A stretch of 64,000 nt of DNA from Bugulina stolonifera (taxonomy: Eukaryota > Bryozoa > Gymnolaemata > Cheilostomatida > Bugulidae): the NCBI GenBank assembly GCA_935421135.1, contig OW285197.1:6046850-6110849 (forward strand), read 5' to 3'. The position numbers and the translations under genes are program-made. The notes under the pieces are model-generated. The model saw nothing but the letters and a program-made list of their open reading frames with translations. It did no database searches and was not told the DNA's origin. This document shows, piece after piece, positions 48,801 through 59,530 of the stretch (position 1 is its first letter; each line of letters starts with the position of its first letter).

Positions 48801-51141
48801 TATGAAAGAGCATCGATTCACACACACGCTATAAAATGCAAAATACAAAAAAGGTTGCACAAAAATATGCAGGCTCCTCAGTCCTTCTGTTGTAAGTGTA
48901 ATAATTGCTGTCAAAAGGAAGGTCCATATTGAGAAGAGCAATTCTCCACTTGGCATTGCCATCCGTCTAGGTATAATTGAAATAAACTACTAATGGCAGT
49001 GTTATATATACATGTGTAAGCAATGTATTATTTATACTTACATCATTTACAAAGAATGGTTGGTCCCAAACCCAGAGACCATTAGCAGGTAGCTGGGTAC
49101 CTTGTGGAATATCGAGTTTTTCTATGGGGAGGTCTAGTACCTCGTCCCAGTAGCAGTCTGTACCGAGCTAAACATGTAGGTAAAGAATGAAACATTTACA
49201 TATACATGTACATGTTGTAGTTTAAAAAAAAATGATCGATGTTTAGTAGTATTGTGTTACTAATACTTCAGCTGCTGCTGCTTCTACTGCCACTGCCGCC
49301 ACTGCTGCTGCTGCTGCTCTACGTAGTGCCACTACATCTGCTGCTACTAATTACTGTTAGTATACTACGAGCAATATTGCTAATGCTACAGAGATGCGAA
49401 AAATTATTAGTTCGTTGCAACTTCAGTCTTAGGGCTATGTTAGCAATAGATATATCAGAAGTTGCAGAAATTTATGATCTACAAAATGGCATCTAATATT
49501 TCTGTATTTACCAAAGCTGAGCTAATCCAGTTGAAGGATAAATGGTGCTAAGTCAACTCGCCCGTGATAAATGACAAATTCAATTGTGCTATAGAAATCT
49601 GGGGGTTTGTTTAAAGGTGCTTTCCGGGGCAATGTGTGTTGACATAGTATTTTCAAGTTTTTAGACATTGGTACCAGTAAAATAAATCTTTCTTTTGAGT
49701 CAATTAATTGGTTATGACAGGTTTGTTACCAGGCTTACAATCAGTCCTAAATAATGCTGTGAGATTTCTCTAATGAAAGGCAGTATCTGAGTTCTTACTT
49801 ACACAGGCAGGAAAATTTGTATAGCAAAATAGCTCTGGAAGTTGGTGATACTAAAGACAGGTTTCTTCACAACCAACACGAGTGCCAGCTAAACACCAAC
49901 AACATACAGTATCTGAACAAACAGGTAGAGAGAGGAAGCGCATCACAACTGAAACACACCACTGTGTGGGGAGTGTGACTCTCACTGAATAATTCACATG
50001 AAACCAGAACTGACCTCAACAAAAAGTGGAATGATACAGATGGGGCAAATTTTACTGCTTGTAAAGAGTGGATTGAGAGGCAGGAAAACAGGGAAAAAGG
50101 TAAAAGTTGACAAACCGCTAAAATAGTAGTAGTACTACTAGTACTACTAGTAGTACTACTAGTAGTACTACTAGTAGTACTACTAGTAGTACTACTAGTA
50201 GTACTACTAGTAGTACTACTAGTAGTACTACTAGTAGTACTACTAGTACTACTAGTACTAGTAGTACTATTAGTAGCACTATTAGTAGCACTACTAGTAC
50301 TACTACTAGTACTGCTAGTACTACTAGTACTACTAGTACTACTAGTACTACTAGTACTACTAGCACTACTAGTAGTACTAGCAGTACTAGTAGTACTAGT
50401 AGTACTAGTAGTACTAGTAGTAGTACTAGTAGTACTAGTACACTGCTTCTACTAACCTGGTTATAATAGAACAAGTAGGTGTTCAACAGTCTGAGGAAAA
50501 ATGTTTTGCCAGAGTTCTGTACTCCAGCGATTGATAAGACAAACACAGGGTAGTCACTGATACCCCAGTATGTGATGATTTTTTCTAGTTTATCCAATGC
50601 TAACCGAGGACAGGTGGTGTCATCACTCTCTGGTATATCCGCTATGAGTATCGGCTTAAGTTTCCGGCACCAGCCATATGTATTCTATAAACAGAGAGAC
50701 ACGTCAATTACAGCAGGTGTTGTTTTGAACTACATACTTTCAGTATATGAGGTACTTTACTGCCGCAGATTTTATATATAATTCCAATTTGCAAACTCTA
50801 CATGTACATGTATGGGTATTCACTAAGTAAGCAGTATATGAATATACTAAGCGTAACCTTTGCTTAACTTACGCTGTATCAGTTGACTTTTTTATTCAAA
50901 TTTACAGCAGTTTTACATGTTTTACATGTTCACCCAATTTATTTAGTGAACTGAGCCAGAGTGTAGACTCATCTGTACCGGTCATCATCACTATTTAGTA
51001 CTTTAAATGCACCAATATACCACCACTATACTGGAAGATTCAGGCGTCCTTTCTTAAAATAGAAATATTACAGCAAGTCAAGCATCACAAATGTACATTG
51101 TATGTATATTGTAGCATGCATACCTGATAATCTGCGGCCAT
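45858..51141 (-). CDS. Atlastin/GBP-family dynamin-like large GTPase with coiled-coil tail
   Basis: Exons right to left: 51124..51141, 50457..50684, 49042..49167, an optional 48847..48966, then 48452..48610, 47979..48104, 47598..47736, 47355..47470, 47001..47135, 46574..46701, 45858..46344. Without the optional exon it is 553 residues, all in phase. Motifs: P-loop GVQNSGKT (about residues 60-67), the family's GLWVWDQPF (112-120), VAILLVDCQG (G3, 125-134), FLVRNWEED (G4 region, 199-207, where relatives have RD) and TYVHPYPG. A helical middle domain follows, then a 163-residue Lys/Glu-rich coiled coil. No paired membrane segments like atlastin's are visible. Relatives fuse or remodel membranes by GTP-driven dimerisation. 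Atlastin, GBP and RNF112-type branches cannot be separated by eye. Confidence 0.88.
48847..48966 (-). other. Candidate in-frame cassette exon of the large GTPase
   Basis: After a good acceptor (TTATACCTAG) 120 nt (40 codons) stay open in the gene's frame and can end at a weak donor (TTTTTT then GTATTT). The peptide starts TDGNAKWRIALLNMDLPFDS, which resembles the linker and G3 region (DGxxxAVLLMDxxGxFDS) of atlastins. The next exon independently encodes VAILLVDCQG for the same position. So it may be an alternative version of the G3 exon, an insert, or a relic. Confidence 0.4.
50124..50443. repeat. AGT/ACT self-complementary microsatellite in intron 2 of the large GTPase
   Basis: About 320 bp built only from AGT and ACT triplets in changing order, such as TAGTAGTACTACTAGTAGTA. 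Since ACT is the reverse complement of AGT the array can fold on itself. It begins within about 15 bases of the exon 2 donor, and the minus-strand frame of exon 2 runs into it as Val/Leu codons, which is not coding. Confidence 0.95.
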
Positions 51142-51555
51142 TTTGATTACTCTTGTGGATGAATCTGCTGTTCTCTGCTAATTCCAGCACATCTCCCGCA
51201 GATTGTTACCGTGATTACGACTCAGATATTTTAGTCATAGGAACATCTAGCTCTAAAAAGAATGCACTACTGTTTGCATCTGATAATTCTAATACCTGTT
51301 AGATATGGATAAGTTGACAATCATATAGACTTGTACCAACTAGTAGTAACTGGTTTATCACTGTATTGAGGGATCTGACTGTCCCTAGGTAATGCTAATT
51401 TTATCAGTTAGTAAGACGCTTTATGTACACAATGTGGATTAAATCTATATAGCTGATAAGCAATATTGTTATTGCAAGGCTGCAGTTCTGCAGTGAACCT
51501 GCGTGATGTGGTTGTTAATTCCTATAGATGTTCAAAGAATACTACTTAAAGATAC

Positions 51556-51722
51556 CCATATAATATGGACATGTACATGATACCCATATATGAGCATGTA
51601 CATGATACCCATATAATATGGACATGTACATGATACCCATATAATATGGACATGACTGTATTAATACATGATACCCATATATGGACAGACATGTACATGT
51701 ACATGATACCCATACAACATGT
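51556..51722. repeat. Degenerate 26-28 bp repeat with CATGTACATGATACCCATAT
   Basis: Five to six imperfect units of ACATGATACCCATATAATAT plus GGACATGT-like ends. The words ACATGT and CCCATATATGG make each unit partly palindromic. Confidence 0.85.
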
Positions 51723-52532
51723 CCACATATTATTATTATTATATAACATTTCGCGCACATGATTCAATGGATATCTTAGTAAAGCTTTGGTACCATATCC
51801 CATATCTTTGGCAGTTTGTTAGACACCTTCAAAGACCATTGTCCAGTCAAATAATAGTGTAATTAATGATACTAGACTAGTAATACAATCCTTGGTTAAT
51901 CACTAAACAGGCTCACAGCAGCTGTAACTCTAGTAATTAGCTACTAATTAGCCGCTATCAAACCTGAACAATAACTAAGGTACAGGTACATGTGTATATG
52001 AATGTTGGCACTGTGCTTGCATGTGTGCAGACAGTGTCAAAATACAAGCAATATCATCTTGCTTCAAGGGTAAACTTTGCTATATCGCTCAATTTTTTCC
52101 AAAGCACATCACTGTGCAGTCTTCTTTTATTACTGTATACGTGTGAGTATGTTAACAAACTAAATGATATTCGTTGTAATATCTATACTTTACCAGCGTG
52201 ATACGGCTCAGCGTTCACCTAACAGAGCTAAACTTAAAACTGCACAAAAACCTGTGACATTTAAATCTTTGTGGTATTGTCTTTGTACTCTACACAAGGA
52301 ACATAATATAGCGTCAAACTATGAGCTTCACATACTGGTTACTCTAAAATCTAGTGCGTTGAATTATAACATAGCAGTCTTATATTAATATTAACATTGG
52401 ATTATTACATTACAGCTCCTTACAATGCATTGAAAACAAAATCATGTTTGATTAAATACTTATTGGTATTATTCACTGTTGTCAATGGTCTCTGTTGATT
52501 TTAATTATCAACTTGTAGAGCCTAATCTCCAT

Positions 52533-52695
52533 ATCACTGTATTGATCACTGTATTGATCACTGTATTGATCACTGTATTGATCACTGTATTGATCACTGT
52601 ATTGATCACTGTATTGATCACTGTATTGATCACTGTATTGATCACTGTATTGATCACTGTATTGATCACTGTATTGATCACTGTATTGATCACTG
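52533..52695 (+). repeat. 12-bp perfect tandem repeat ATCACTGTATTG
   Basis: About 13.5 uninterrupted identical 12-bp units, containing TGATCA. Perfect identity implies recent expansion and probable length polymorphism. The frames it opens on each strand (ITVL and VINT repeats) are artefacts. Confidence 0.97.
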
Positions 52696-53352
52696 ATTGT
52701 TTTATTAAACTATTGATTTTTGCAGCCCCTGTATGATTTTCACATAATAATATACTTTGCTTAAACTGCAAGTGCCTGAGATTTTTAATAATGAATATGT
52801 AATTATGGTTTGTATGCAGGTAGAACAGAAATTTTTAGGTTATTTGACATAAATCAAGTAGATACACATGCAGGTAGAGTCCCAAAGATTACTGTTGTTA
52901 TCGAAGTTTGTATTCCAAAGATGACATCGGTTTATACATGTGAATATTGAAAGAAGCATTACATCACAAAATGCTTATTCGGTACCGGTTTGAATTTTAA
53001 ATTGAACCAAAAGAAAAAAAACTTGAAAAACTGAATAATGCTGAAACGCAGTGTAGCACTAACATTAAGTAACAACGTGGAGCAGTAGAACAGGTTGAGA
53101 GAAATTGCACAGTCACTTATATTATGTTGACCTTTTTCATCTAAGCAACATCTGGTTATGACTGTGTGTAATTATATTGTACAATTGTAGATACTGCAAA
53201 TCAATTTTTATTTGTATGTTATTTGCAGCAATTGATAGCCTAAAATGCTAATATAGCTTGAATTGCTATACTTACATCTTAGACTGAAAAAAAAGTTACA
53301 AGTCTTGTATTAGAGTCCTGATTGCATAGCGATATCACTATATACATGTAAG

Positions 53353-53983
53353 ATGGCAGAGGCACAGTCCTGGTAGGAGTTTAGAGAGACCTACAGCAGA
53401 GTGGAACAGAGCGGTGCAGAAGAAGAACTGAGAATGTATAGTAACAGACCAGTGCCATGCGGTGCTAAGCCTCTTGTTGGATGTTCATGTGGTGCCCCTG
53501 GTGGTATGAGATATATTTTAAAGGACTGCGTACCATGAAGGTATGAGCAGATGTGATGTATGTCGACGATTTCAATGTCTTTACTGCGGAGACGAGTTTT
53601 CAACTCAAAAGAGCCTTTCTCGCCACATAAATATAACAAAATCTCACGATAAAGGTGGTAAAGTATGGGTTACTACTGAGCATTCAAACCGTCCATTTCC
53701 AGCATCAGAATCCGCAGCTCCACCTCTCAGTGACAAAATCAAAATTTTTTCCTGTAAATTTGGTTGTGACGGCACTGCAGATGATGCCTTTAAAGTTCAC
53801 CAGTTCATGGCTAAATGTAGAACGTGTGAGAGATACAGATGTTCTATCTGTACCCATATATATAAAGCAAAGATCTCCATAAACAGGCACATTAAGAATG
53901 TCCATACGCTAGATTATATGAAACCAGTTGATCGTAAGAAGATTCATGCAACAATTAAGGAGTCATACAAGCTACTGTCCTAA
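53353..53983 (+). pseudogene. Zinc-finger gene, left copy, 5' part broken
   Basis: Direct duplicate of the intact gene at 56615. The matching ATG is at 53353, but the eighth codon is TAG (53374..53376) where the other copy has CAG, and eight bases are missing at about 53529, shifting frame. From an internal ATG at 53543 the frame is open for 146 codons. This remaining part keeps both canonical C2H2 fingers: C-x2-C-x12-H-x6-H and C-x2-C-x12-H-x4-H. So it could still make a shortened protein. The family is not recognised. Confidence 0.8.
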
Positions 53984-54327
53984 GTGCCACCAGAAAATGG
54001 CCTTGGGTATGCAGTTTTCCCAATGCAATGCCTACATGTATGTCACTTGGAAAAGTTTTATCTCATGCATTATACTATTGTTTATAATAAATCAATTTGG
54101 CAGTAGATACAGTTGTGTAGGTACACGTACATTGTAATAGTGTTTTATGTGTGCAATGTGTAAAGATTTTAACCAAAAGAGAAAGCTTGGGTCATGATAC
54201 AGGATGAGCCATTTTAGTGCGTAAACTTGTAGCTGTACTTCAAGTTTACAAAATAAAATTGTTGTATGAGAAATTTCACAACAAACAACTGTAGACCTCT
54301 TTATGCGATAATTTTAAACAATATTAT

Positions 54328-54565
54328 GGAGCAGCCGTGACCTAGTGGTTAGGGCTCTGGGCTTTCATGTGGGAGTCCTAGGTTTGATTCCCATAAAGGT
54401 CATTGGTGATGTTAGGAAGGGCATCCAACCTTATAATTCTCCTGCACTACATTAGTCAATTTTGCCATTCTTTGATCAAGTGCTTTCTCCACCCCAAATC
54501 AAAAAAATACAAATCTTTTTAGACCATTGCTTCCTTGCCTGGGATTAATAGCACGAAGTAAAATT
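54328..54565 (+). mobile_element. tRNA-derived SINE, family A, in the 3' flank of the left zinc-finger copy
   Basis: GCAGCCGTGACCTAGTGG carries a good A box and CTAGGTTTGATTCCCAT a good B box, spaced as in a tRNA. The body has AGGAAGGGCATCCAACC, CTCCACCCCAAATC and CCTGGGATTAATA, as in the copy at 42637..42850. The right zinc-finger copy lacks it at the matching site (about 57560..57595). Confidence 0.9.
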
Positions 54566-55119
54566 TGTAAGTCTTTTAAAGTATCTATTATTACATGTAC
54601 ATCAATTATAAATAGTTGAGTAATTGGTTCCTCACCACTAGAGGATGTGAATTCAGGGCAGAGATTGGACTTCAATACCCTTGACATTATGATACAAGTA
54701 CTGTAGTATATGTAGTTAGTTAGAGTACAAGCTATGCTGCCAATGGCGAAACGGTTCACCCAACGGTTATAGTAATCACAAGACCTACCCAGGGTAAGCT
54801 GACATACTATGCTTCAACTTGACACAGGTAAGCACCAGCTCGAGTAAGAAAAGCATAGAACAAATCTCAAGATATGTACATGTATATGTATGTGAAGATA
54901 AAATTAGAGTACTGGTATATATTGTGATGGTACGCCAAATCGTATCTTACATCTGACACTCATTATTGTGTGCACATACATGTATATATCTGCTTGTTAT
55001 TGTATATAGTTACATGGTTGTTACTAAGTCTTTTAATGCCTTTTAATTACAGAGGCCCGACCTCTCAGAATCCATTGATATTCATTTTGTACATGAATTG
55101 GACCATTATAAGCAACTTT

Positions 55120-55566
55120 TGTAGAACCCGACCTATTTTGGGTCGGCCGTCGGGCTTCCGGCGGCCATCTTGTTGCGCAACTTCCGGACGACCACACGTC
55201 GTCTTTTCCCGACGTCACGTCGGCCGGAAGTCCTCATACTATATAAAGGGCATTGTTTTACTGTTCATTGTCTCAGTCTTCACTTGGCTTTCAATAAAGA
55301 CACATCTATACTTGATACAGAGACTTTCACTTCCTTTTGCCAGGTCATTCGCATAGCGAACTGCCTACTAGGTCGGATCACTCTCTTTCATTGTATAGTC
55401 TGAAGGTCGGACTTGAGATCAGATGGGTCGTCTTTGGTAGTATTTGGGCTACTGAGACCGCTCGATCTTTCATGTAATGCGAAGTCCTATTACCACTCAT
55501 AGGCACTTCATTTCTGGGTCGATAGTCGTCCAAGGACGACCGCACCAAAACACAGAAACCATTACA
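55120..55566 (+). mobile_element. Solo-side 5' LTR of an LTR retrotransposon
   Basis: Starts TGTAGAACCCGACC and ends ACCATTACA, so it has TG...CA ends, though the left border is a best guess. Inside are a TATA box (TATATAAA, 55240..55247) and, 46 bases on, AATAAA (55293..55298), the expected U3-R order. A near-palindrome CCGACGTCACGTCGG (55209..55223) lies just before the TATA box. The LTR is GC- and CpG-rich, unlike its surroundings. No 3' LTR was found in the window. Confidence 0.8.
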
Positions 55567-55567
55567 T

Positions 55568-55586
55568 TGGTGGCAGCGGTGGGATT
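55568..55586 (+). other. Retrotransposon primer-binding site
   Basis: TGGTGGCAGCGGTGGGATT begins one base after the LTR end. TGG complements the universal CCA tail of tRNAs, and the rest should pair with the acceptor and T-stem of the priming tRNA, which I cannot name without a tRNA set. Confidence 0.75.
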
Positions 55587-55956
55587 CTAAGGTCGTACTC
55601 TTACGATACGAAGCGAAGGAAGGTGACCTCGGCCTCGGGTAACCCGACCGACCTCATTCTTCAATACTTCAACGGCGATTAAGGGCTCGGACCCGGGAAC
55701 CTTGGATACGAGAAGGTGACAAACGCTAAAGTGCACCCATAATTCTCGTGGTTCCGCTGGATGCAGCCCGACCTACGCCAAATCTTCAATCAAAGACCGA
55801 CCTCGGATCCAGAATAGATTGACGATACTCAGTACGACCATCAGGCCGACCCGGCCTAACAAACCACAGTAGTTAACTAACTACCCGACACCCTACAGAC
55901 ATCAAACCGAGGACGACACGTTCCATTCACTAAGGAGGCTTAATCTATACTCAGCA

Positions 55957-56112
55957 ATGGCTAGCGATATAGACAGGCTAGTAGAGGTAATCGGACAGTA
56001 CATAGAAGTAGCTCGACCTCAGCCGCCTCAACCCTTTTTCAAGACACCACAGTTCGACGGACAAGGGGACGTCGAGTTCTTTATAGAACAGTTCCTGATA
56101 TTTCGCAAATAA
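55957..56112 (+). pseudogene. Truncated gag start of the LTR retrotransposon
   Basis: An ATG 370 bases after the primer-binding site opens 51 codons ending at TAA (56110..56112). The segment PQFDGQGDVEFFIEQFL resembles the start of the Gag core of Ty3/gypsy-type elements. Nothing beyond is gag- or pol-like, so the element is cut off and cannot encode its own proteins. Confidence 0.7.
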
Positions 56113-56474
56113 ATCAGCCCCAACCAAATAGAAAACACCAATTACTAATGACCAACTTGAGCTATTAATCATCTAATTATGGGCAGTATACGGGTTGAGA
56201 GAAGGTCACTAGATACCAGGAATTTGAAACTGCTGTTGCTGCCTAGGGTTACTGTTGAGCGTCATAGAACAGATTAGAATTAACCAGAGTACTCTACATT
56301 AAAATTGATCTACCCTCAACAGGTATAAATACTGTTTTATAGCAAAATTATAGAGAGTTATACGTGATGATAAATGATGCAAGACAGCAGAAATGGTTGA
56401 GGAATACCACATTTTCTTGTTTCTGTTTCATTAAAGCTATTGAGTTGGCTATCTGCATAGATACCGTAAACCAC

Positions 56475-57700
56475 CTTTTATTTGCATATTTGCAGCAATT
56501 GATAGCCTAAAATGCTAATAATAGATTGAGGTGCTATACTTCAACCTCAGACTGAAAAAAAGTGTTATATTTTTGTATTTGAGTCTTGATTGAATAGCGA
56601 TATAACTATATAAGATGGCAGAGGCACTGTTCTGGCAGGAGTGTAGAGAGACCTACAGCAGAGTGGAACAGAGCGGTGCAGAAGAAGAACAGAGAATGTA
56701 TAGTAACAGACCAGTGCCACGTGGTGCTAAACCTCTTGTGGGATGTTCATGTGGTGCCCCTGGTGGCACGAGATATATTTTGAAGGACTGCGGTACTGAG
56801 TACCATGAAGGTATGAGCAGATGTGATGTATGTCGACGATTTCAATGTCTACACTGTGGAGACGAGTTTCTAACCAAGAAAAACCTCTCTTGCCACGTAT
56901 ATAAAACAAAATCTTACGATGGAGGTGGTAAAGTCTGGGTTACTACTGAGCATTCAAACCGTCCATTTCCAGCACCGGAACCCGCTGCTCCACCTCTCAG
57001 TGACAAAATCAAAATTTTCCCATGTAAATTTGGTTGTGACGGCACTGCGGATGATGCCTTTAAAGTTCACCAGTTCATGGCTAAATGTAGAAAATGTGAG
57101 AGATACAGATGTTCTATCTGTACCCATATAGACAAAGCAAAGATCTCCATGAACAGGCACATTAAGAATGTCCGTACGCTAGATTATATGAAACCTATTG
57201 ATGAGGAGATTCTCAACAGAATTGAGGAGTTGTACAGAATGTTGTCCCACCAGACGACCTAAAGTCAATTGACAGTATATTATTTACCGACTGCTATGCC
57301 TATGTCACTACTGGTAGAGTTTTATCACATGTGCATGTATTGGTGCTTATACCAAGTAAAGTTCTTAGTAGATACAAGTGTGAACATTGCAATAGTGCCA
57401 TATGTGTGATGTGTAAATAGTTCAACCAAATGAGAAAGATTGTGTCAAGGTTAGGAATGAGTCATTTTAGTGTGTAGCCAAAGTTCCTGCTTCCTTCGGA
57501 ATAAATTTATTGCATGTAAAGTTGCAAAGCAAATGACTGTAACCTCTTCATGCTACAATTTTTAAAAATATTATTTTAATTTTAAGAAATTGAGTAATTG
57601 GTTCCCCACCTTTAGAGGATGTGGATTCAGGGCAGAGATTGGAGTTCAATGCTCTTGACATATACATGTACATTGTATTTGTCAAGGCTATGCTGCTGTT
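56475..57700 (+). repeat. Right copy of the duplicated zinc-finger gene segment
   Basis: Partner of 53210..54740 in direct orientation. Most coding differences are single bases. The two are separated by about 1.7 kb that includes the LTR fragment. Confidence 0.85.
56615..57262 (+). CDS. Intronless Cys-rich zinc-finger-like protein, 215 aa, unrecognised family
   Basis: One open exon, ATG to TAA. Two related halves are visible: around MSRCDVCRRFQCLHCGDEF (residues 67-85) and MAKCRKCERYRCSIC (155-169), each preceded by a C-x-C or C-x3-C pair and followed by a histidine. Candidate fingers are C78-C81-H94 and C166-C169-H182, but the final histidine is Y101 and R187, whereas the left copy has His at both. 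Thus classical C2H2 zinc binding is impaired, unless the extra CxxC pairs (C70/C73, C158/C161) supply ligands as in a treble-clef or RING-like fold. A Pro-rich linker joins the halves. Function unknown. Confidence 0.7.
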   Translation: MAEALFWQECRETYSRVEQSGAEEEQRMYSNRPVPRGAKPLVGCSCGAPGGTRYILKDCGTEYHEGMSRCDVCRRFQCLHCGDEFLTKKNLSCHVYKTKSYDGGGKVWVTTEHSNRPFPAPEPAAPPLSDKIKIFPCKFGCDGTADDAFKVHQFMAKCRKCERYRCSICTHIDKAKISMNRHIKNVRTLDYMKPIDEEILNRIEELYRMLSHQTT

Positions 57701-59435
57701 AAAGCAACAGCTGACCCTACACTGTTATACTGGAGGTAGAATCAGCTTGATTTGGAACGTGGCAGCTAGCTAGCAGCCCAAATTCTGAGGTAGACATACT
57801 TGTACATGCAAGTAAAGATGAAATTCAACTACTGATAAACTACATGTCTATTACCAAGGTAACTGAGGTAGATATAGTACTGTACTAGATGGACAACTGT
57901 GGACTCTGGACCTTTTATATGAAATTCTCGGCATGCAAAGAGTAAATGGAAATACAGAACGGGAAGTACAATGTGTATATTGTACATGTAGGTAGCTACA
58001 ATACATTTGATATCTAAAATGAGTACAACAATATATAGGTATACAGATGTCGGATGAGAGTAAACAGTAGTTGTTTATGGTTAAGGACATCATCCGCCAC
58101 ACTATACTTACATGGAGATATTAGATGCAGGTGTTATCCTTGATTATTTCATCACTGCCATAGAAAATACCAGAAGGATAATAATGATTAGGAACCAGAA
58201 ATGAATCATGGGCGGAGGGTGATTGTGCATGAAAATACAGGTTTTATTGGTTTTGACATGCATGTACATGATCTATTTTCTTACTATTTATTGTACATGT
58301 ATTATGCTAATTTATATATCTTCACCAATCTTGCTTAGCTAAAGACTGTTACAAAATTATGTTGTGTGCTAAAATTATTTTATTCAATATGATATCTTAA
58401 AACAATTAAGCCACACAGAACTTCTAATAGAAAAAGTCTGTTCCAATCGGAGGTCTGCTAACCGGCAACTAAAAATTTAGAGCAGAGAGTTTCTTTAATG
58501 TTCTAAAAGTTACACAATAGAAACTTGACCTACATGTATAATAGACAGTGCTAAATGTGATCAATTATATGACTGGGTGCAGAAGTGTGCATACTGCTGG
58601 AGACTGAAGCTTGTGTGGACTGAATCAGCAACAGGATTATAAAACATGCCGTAGCGCTGCCGGCCGAGTGAAAGTCACTAACAGTGTTGATAGTGTTTTA
58701 GAAAGAATTCTTGTTGTTGTAAAATATGATCAACATGCCACTAGCATAAAATAATTAAAAAATACTGCCTTGACCCAATACCAATTGAAGTTGTTCTTTC
58801 TATACATTGGAAAAGCTAAGAGAAGATGACTTCAGACTGTTACCTGCTAATGAAAGAATGCATGCACACATGTATAATGCGTGTGCACTAACAGGTTTAG
58901 TGCACATCTTAAATACACACGTACATGACTTGTATGTATACTAAATTTTGTATCGTCAGGTAAAGTGCACGATAGTATTGTCCTAGAACTAATATAGATA
59001 TAATAAGAATAGATGGAATTGACGGTATTTGTTTATTTGTTTAATTTTACGTGTACTACTAGGCTCTCTGCAGTTACATAATCGGTTTTGTGAAGGTTTT
59101 TCCTGCATTAGTTTTTTGTTGTGTCCATTGCCCTTTACCCTGCGCTCTAGCCTGTATGTTGTCTGGGTGCACCTCGGCTACCCAACAGGATACAGCAGCA
59201 TTATTTATTTATTGGTTTTTAATATACGGTCAATAACTTGATTGCGTGATTCACATCTAGACAGATCAGCATAAATGTACTATCTTAGACTCTATCCAGC
59301 ATACAATATTAGAATTCATTACGCTTGAAAAGTAAGGTGATAGGTCATTCTTTCTAGATGTGGTATTTTTTGCAAGAAGTTTATTTCTGCACAGTCTAGC
59401 ACTCGATCTACATTATTCTGTGTAAGGAACCAATC

Positions 59436-59530
59436 CTTGACTTTGGTTTGAGCCCGAGGCTCTATAGCACCCAACCACCTAGCACTGTGGGCAGACGTAT
59501 TAACGCTACACCAGCTCCGTTCTCTGGTGA
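59436..59530 (-). mobile_element. tRNA-derived SINE head, family B
   Basis: Minus strand: CTGGTGTAGCGTTAATACG fits the A-box consensus with one missing base, and CGGGCTCAAACC about 50 bases later fits a B box. It aligns with the minus-strand segment at 40217..40305. Confidence 0.55.

Larger units (their letters stand above)
51142..53209. other. 5' flank of the large GTPase and repeats, no gene seen
   Basis: Contains the presumed promoter of the minus-strand GTPase at its left end, then two separate tandem repeats (listed) and unique AT-rich sequence. No exon with supporting splice sites was found. Confidence 0.6.
53210..54740 (+). repeat. Left copy of a duplicated zinc-finger gene segment
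   Basis: Aligns with 56475..57700 from the upstream word TTGCAGCAATTGATAGCCTA to the downstream AGTTGAGTAATTGGTTCC and GCTATGCTGC. The match covers about 140 bp of 5' flank, the coding part and 3' flank. The left copy is longer because of a SINE at 54328..54565. Confidence 0.85.

Noticed and set aside
50118..50460. Val/Leu-rich extension of the GTPase exon
   Set aside because: Reading through the donor into the AGT/ACT microsatellite; the P-loop exon ends at a good donor at 50457.
52479..52771. ITVL and VINT repeat frames
   Set aside because: Artefact of the 12-bp tandem repeat on both strands.
54330..54402. Functional tRNA gene
   Set aside because: A and B boxes are present, but the cloverleaf does not close and a SINE body follows; a second copy at 42637 confirms a SINE.
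59029..59241. Hydrophobic plus-strand frame that might be a membrane protein
   Set aside because: No splice context, no recognisable family, and AT-rich low-information sequence.
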